Origin: DATDYA01 sp035289165
GTDB taxonomy: Bacteria > Patescibacteriota > Patescibacteriia > Magasanikbacterales > GWA2-37-8
Assembly: GCA_035289165.1 (NCBI GenBank)
Contig: DATDYA010000057.1
Span: forward strand, 1 to 7,839
Direction of reading: 5' to 3'
DNA length: 7,839 nucleotides
The position numbers were made by a program, and so were the translations under genes. Every line of letters begins with the position of its first letter. The first letter of the stretch is position 1. The notes under the pieces were generated by a model. The model saw only the letters and a list, made by a program, of their open reading frames with translations. It searched no databases and had not been told where the DNA came from. Shown piece by piece: positions 5,776-7,839 of the stretch.

Positions 5776-6177
5776 TTATTCTTTCGTTTGTTTAAAACCA
5801 AGCCGTAACAAAACCGACTTCGCGCTATCTATGGCCTCAGCTTTGACCAAAATATAATCTTTAGAGTAAGTCGACACTATAAGTATATTCATACCAGCTT
5901 CCGCGATAGCCTGGCTAATAGTGGCGAGAAAACCAACGCAATAAAATGGGATTGAAACATTAAGTGCGATCAGTCGATAATCATCCTTATTCCTCTCAAT
6001 AATATCTAATCCCGCAATATTTTCTTCCCTAGTCACCACAGTAATTTCATTGACATCTCGACTTACTAAGAAATAATTTTTCATGTCTAAAACTTCGGAA
6101 ACTTTTGCATATATGTATCTACCTTCTTCTATCTTAAAACTGCTTTTTTGGATTATTTTATCGATCTCGGTGTTCAT
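5776..6177 (-). CDS. ACT-domain protein (CASTOR/ACT_7 type)
   Basis: 133 residues with no enzymatic domain. The C-terminal half (about 69-127) is an ACT domain of the type found in CASTOR proteins and in the regulatory end of aspartate kinases. The pattern SIPFYCVGFLATISQAIAEA (75-94), then GMNILIVSTYSKDYILVKAE (95-114), matches the usual PF..GFLA.IS..L...GI....ISTY.TDYILV signature. The N-terminal half (1-66) probably holds a second, diverged ACT-like fold, as in this family. Such proteins bind amino acids or other small ligands and usually act as sensors, but the ligand cannot be inferred here. Its first 20 bases overlap the end of the kinase-like gene, and the Nudix gene follows after 3 bp, so the three are surely co-transcribed. 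Confidence 0.85.
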   Translation of the reverse strand: MNTEIDKIIQKSSFKIEEGRYIYAKVSEVLDMKNYFLVSRDVNEITVVTREENIAGLDIIERNKDDYRLIALNVSIPFYCVGFLATISQAIAEAGMNILIVSTYSKDYILVKAEAIDSAKSVLLRLGFKQTKE

Positions 6178-6700
6178 AAACTAAATGTTCAAAATACCTT
6201 GAAAAAGTCTCTAGCGGCGTTTCTCGAGTCGTATCCAGGTAATTTTCTTCACCGATGGTATCTTTTATGCCTTCAAATTCAGCCCGAACCGCGGCGATCC
6301 GCTCAACCCCAGTCGTCCAGCATTCACGCTCTTCATCTCTTTTAATCATTTCTTCCTGGCTCGGAAACAAGACCTTGATTTCTAACTTGTCGCCAAATTC
6401 TTTTTTAAACATTTCTAAAAATTCCAAGTAGTGCCCAAAAATAATATAATCAAGGACCACACTATTTTCGCCGTTATTAAAGCTTTTTTTAACTTCGTTA
6501 AAAATCTTTTGATGTGCCTGTTTCAATTTTTCGGAGTTTTCGGGACGCCAATGATAACCGTCGGGGAAAAACTCTGAATCTAAATGATCACCATCAACCC
6601 AGACAAAACCACTTTTCTCTGCTAATAAATTAGCGATAGTGGTTTTACCGGCGCCACCGGGGCCGGTTAAAATAAGTACTTTTTTATTTGGCTGACTCAT
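6158..6700 (-). CDS. P-loop kinase-like ATP-binding protein
   Basis: 180 residues from the ATG at 6700; a TTG ten codons upstream is in frame but adds a sequence unlike the family start. Walker A is GPGGAGKT (13-20), directly after the first strand KKVLILT, and followed by WVDGDHL (34-40), an acidic second-strand motif typical of small-molecule kinases (shikimate, gluconate, chloramphenicol phosphotransferase and AAA_33 proteins). VVLDYIIFG (81-89) is the probable Walker B region. KRDEERECW (120-128) resembles a LID with arginines that contact phosphates. Length is normal for a single-domain nucleoside or small-molecule kinase, but nothing fixes the substrate; a zeta-toxin-like activity is less likely. 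It begins the kinase-ACT-Nudix unit. No clear promoter lies in the 64 bp between it and the Fic gene, so it may be read from the Fic promoter. Confidence 0.85.
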   Translation of the reverse strand: MSQPNKKVLILTGPGGAGKTTIANLLAEKSGFVWVDGDHLDSEFFPDGYHWRPENSEKLKQAHQKIFNEVKKSFNNGENSVVLDYIIFGHYLEFLEMFKKEFGDKLEIKVLFPSQEEMIKRDEERECWTTGVERIAAVRAEFEGIKDTIGEENYLDTTRETPLETFSRYFEHLVYEHRDR

Positions 6701-6764
6701 AACCGCTTTGAAAAAATTACAGCAAAGCAACGTGGGGCTTTATTTTATGGCGCTTCTTGGGTTA

Positions 6765-7703
6765 TTAAGATTGTTTTTCATCTGTACGTTCCAAGATTTT
6801 AAAACCATCCATAACAGCGTTGTAGAGATAATCTTCCAGTTGGCTTTGGTCATTTTTAGTCTGCGATTTGTAAAGATAAGTATAATAAAGCCGCTTCTGC
6901 TCCTGACGGATAATTGCCGGAGTAAAATTAGCCTTTAAAAGTATAGCATTCATGAGCAGACGACCAACTCGGCCGTTGCCATCGGAAAACGGATGGATCT
7001 GTTCAAACTTACTATGGACAATGGCTGAGAACTTAATTGTATCCTTGGGTGTCTTTGCCACCTCAACAAAAACCGCCTGCATTAATTTAGGCACGCTTAA
7101 ATAATTGGCAGTTGGCAAGTTAACGCCAGTGATGCGGACACCGTGGCGCCGGTAAAAACCAGCGTCGGGGCGCACGCCGTTCATTAGAATGCTGTGGAGT
7201 TTTAAAACCAGGTCTTCATTAATTTTTCCTTTGTTGGCGAGGCGAAAAAATAAATAGTTCAGGGCTGTTTGATGATTCTTTGCTTCTAGGTGTTCAATTA
7301 AACTTTTGTTCGGTAGAGCGGCATTATCAAAAAGGATAGCCGCAGTGTCTGGCTCGGTAAGCGTGCTACCCTCAATGCTATTGCTGTGATAAGTAAGTTT
7401 CAAAATAAATTGATCACGGATATCCGGATTAGCCAAAATTTCCGCCAAAACATTTTTGTGTTCAGCTGATTTTTGCTTTAGAACCTTCCGTTTGTTTGCC
7501 AATTGCTGAGCAGAAATTACTTTTTGGCCAGTAACTTCTAAATACAATTCGTCGATCAAGGATTGCATTTTAGGACGGGGGATAGATTTTTCCGTCCACC
7601 AACTATTAAAGGCCACAAAAGACACACCAAACTTTTCGGCAAGTTTGGTTTGGGTAAGCCCGAGTATTTTTTGAATTATCTCTAGTTTTTGTCGCGTTGT
7701 CAT
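6765..7703 (-). CDS. Fic-domain AMP-transferase with N-terminal HTH
   Basis: 312 residues. Fic enzymes transfer AMP (sometimes other phosphate-containing groups) to hydroxyl side chains of target proteins. The catalytic motif is complete at 237-248 (HPFSDGNGRVGR): His237 as base, Asp241 for the metal, and Asn243/Arg245/Arg248 for the ATP phosphates. The inhibitory motif (S/T)xxxE(G/N) is present before the Fic core at 107-112 (SNSIEG; Glu111), which makes it a class II, self-inhibited Fic protein. Residues about 8-45 (ILGLTQTKLAEKFGVSFVAFN, shown as 13-33 in part, then SWW) form an XRE-like helix-turn-helix; residues 60-95 are a charged helical linker. The HTH together with the palindromes in its own promoter (7738-7782) suggests autorepression. 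No partner antitoxin gene is seen. It could be a housekeeping regulator or a toxin-like enzyme; targets are unknown. Confidence 0.94.
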   Translation of the reverse strand: MTTRQKLEIIQKILGLTQTKLAEKFGVSFVAFNSWWTEKSIPRPKMQSLIDELYLEVTGQKVISAQQLANKRKVLKQKSAEHKNVLAEILANPDIRDQFILKLTYHSNSIEGSTLTEPDTAAILFDNAALPNKSLIEHLEAKNHQTALNYLFFRLANKGKINEDLVLKLHSILMNGVRPDAGFYRRHGVRITGVNLPTANYLSVPKLMQAVFVEVAKTPKDTIKFSAIVHSKFEQIHPFSDGNGRVGRLLMNAILLKANFTPAIIRQEQKRLYYTYLYKSQTKNDQSQLEDYLYNAVMDGFKILERTDEKQS

Positions 7704-7730
7704 ATTATTCTGCTAATTACGTGCACACCC

Positions 7731-7759
7731 ATTTTATCAAACTTTATAAAGTTTGTCAA
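7731..7759 (-). promoter_or_regulatory. Sigma70 promoter of the Fic gene
   Basis: On the minus strand, a perfect -35 TTGACA (7759-7754), a 17-bp spacer, and -10 TAAAAT (7736-7731, 5 of 6). Transcription should begin near 7724, giving a leader of about 20 nt before the ATG at 7703. The spacer consists almost entirely of the palindrome at 7738-7755. Confidence 0.85.
7738..7755. promoter_or_regulatory. Operator 1, 18-bp perfect palindrome
   Basis: CAAACTTTATAAAGTTTG is its own reverse complement and lies between the -35 and -10 of the Fic promoter, overlapping the last two bases of the -35. A dimeric regulator bound here would exclude RNA polymerase. The HTH of the adjacent Fic protein is the obvious candidate; this is inference. 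Confidence 0.75.
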
Positions 7760-7768
7760 ATATAACTA

Positions 7769-7782
7769 AACTTTATAAAGTT
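7769..7782. promoter_or_regulatory. Operator 2, 14-bp core palindrome
   Basis: AACTTTATAAAGTT repeats the core of operator 1 (7740-7753) exactly, 29 bp away centre to centre, upstream of the -35. Two identical sites near three helical turns apart would allow cooperative binding. Confidence 0.7.
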
Positions 7783-7839
7783 CAAAAAATACACGGGCTC
7801 ACTAGAGCTATTTTAAACATTGCCGTGACAACGTTTATA

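Noticed and set aside
6158..6730. Longer start (TTG at 6730) for the kinase-like gene
   Set aside because: It adds ten residues (MLCCNFFKAV) unlike the usual start just before the first strand of a P-loop kinase; the ATG at 6700 places the P-loop at residue 13.
6701..6764. Terminator between the Fic and kinase-like genes
   Set aside because: Only a weak 5-bp stem (AAAGC/GCTTT on the minus strand) with a non-adjacent T-run; not enough to claim transcription ends here.
7784..7839. Possible start of another gene or a divergent promoter at the right edge
   Set aside because: No frame, promoter pair or hairpin that stands up in the 56 bases available.

Overview
The window looks like chromosomal DNA of a bacterium of the Candidate Phyla Radiation (Patescibacteria, Parcubacteria-like). 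This is an inference. It rests on the style of the 472-residue membrane protein, which resembles a family I associate with these genomes, on compact minus-strand operons, on near absence of Shine-Dalgarno sequences, and on an unusual SecD. All eight minus-strand genes end in TAA or TAG and none has an in-frame TGA, so there is no sign of the UGA-glycine code of Gracilibacteria/Absconditabacteria.

Bases 1-566 contain no conventional gene. They are GC-rich (about 69% over the first 120 bases) and hold two consecutive plus-strand structured transcripts. RNA 1 enters from outside the window and ends at a strong terminator at 187-219. RNA 2 has its own near-consensus sigma70 promoter (258-285), a 28-codon ORF for a single-span membrane peptide preceded by the only convincing ribosome binding site in the window, a perfect 34-bp palindrome inside that ORF, a long 3' hairpin, and a terminator at 538-566. 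The two RNAs carry similar 3' hairpins with an identical 11-nt arm. This is the least explained part of the window.

Bases 571-2197 are a minus-strand unit: an extended -10 promoter, a 53-residue two-span membrane protein, and, one base later, a 472-residue membrane-anchored protein of unknown function. Bases 2213-5346 are the secD-secF operon with its own promoter and terminator. SecD is enlarged to 696 residues by about 240 residues inserted in its extracytoplasmic domain. These contain one complete parvulin-type prolyl isomerase module preceded by a degenerate one, suggesting a foldase built into the Sec translocon.

Bases 5350-6700 are a tight three-gene unit: a P-loop kinase-like protein, an ACT-domain protein (20-bp overlap) and a NUDT15-like Nudix hydrolase (3-bp gap). 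Bases 6765-7782 hold a Fic-domain AMP-transferase with an N-terminal helix-turn-helix and an N-terminal inhibitory motif. It is driven by a strong promoter whose spacer is filled by an 18-bp perfect palindrome, with a second copy of the core upstream, which is the pattern expected for autorepression. I see nothing supportable in 7784-7839.
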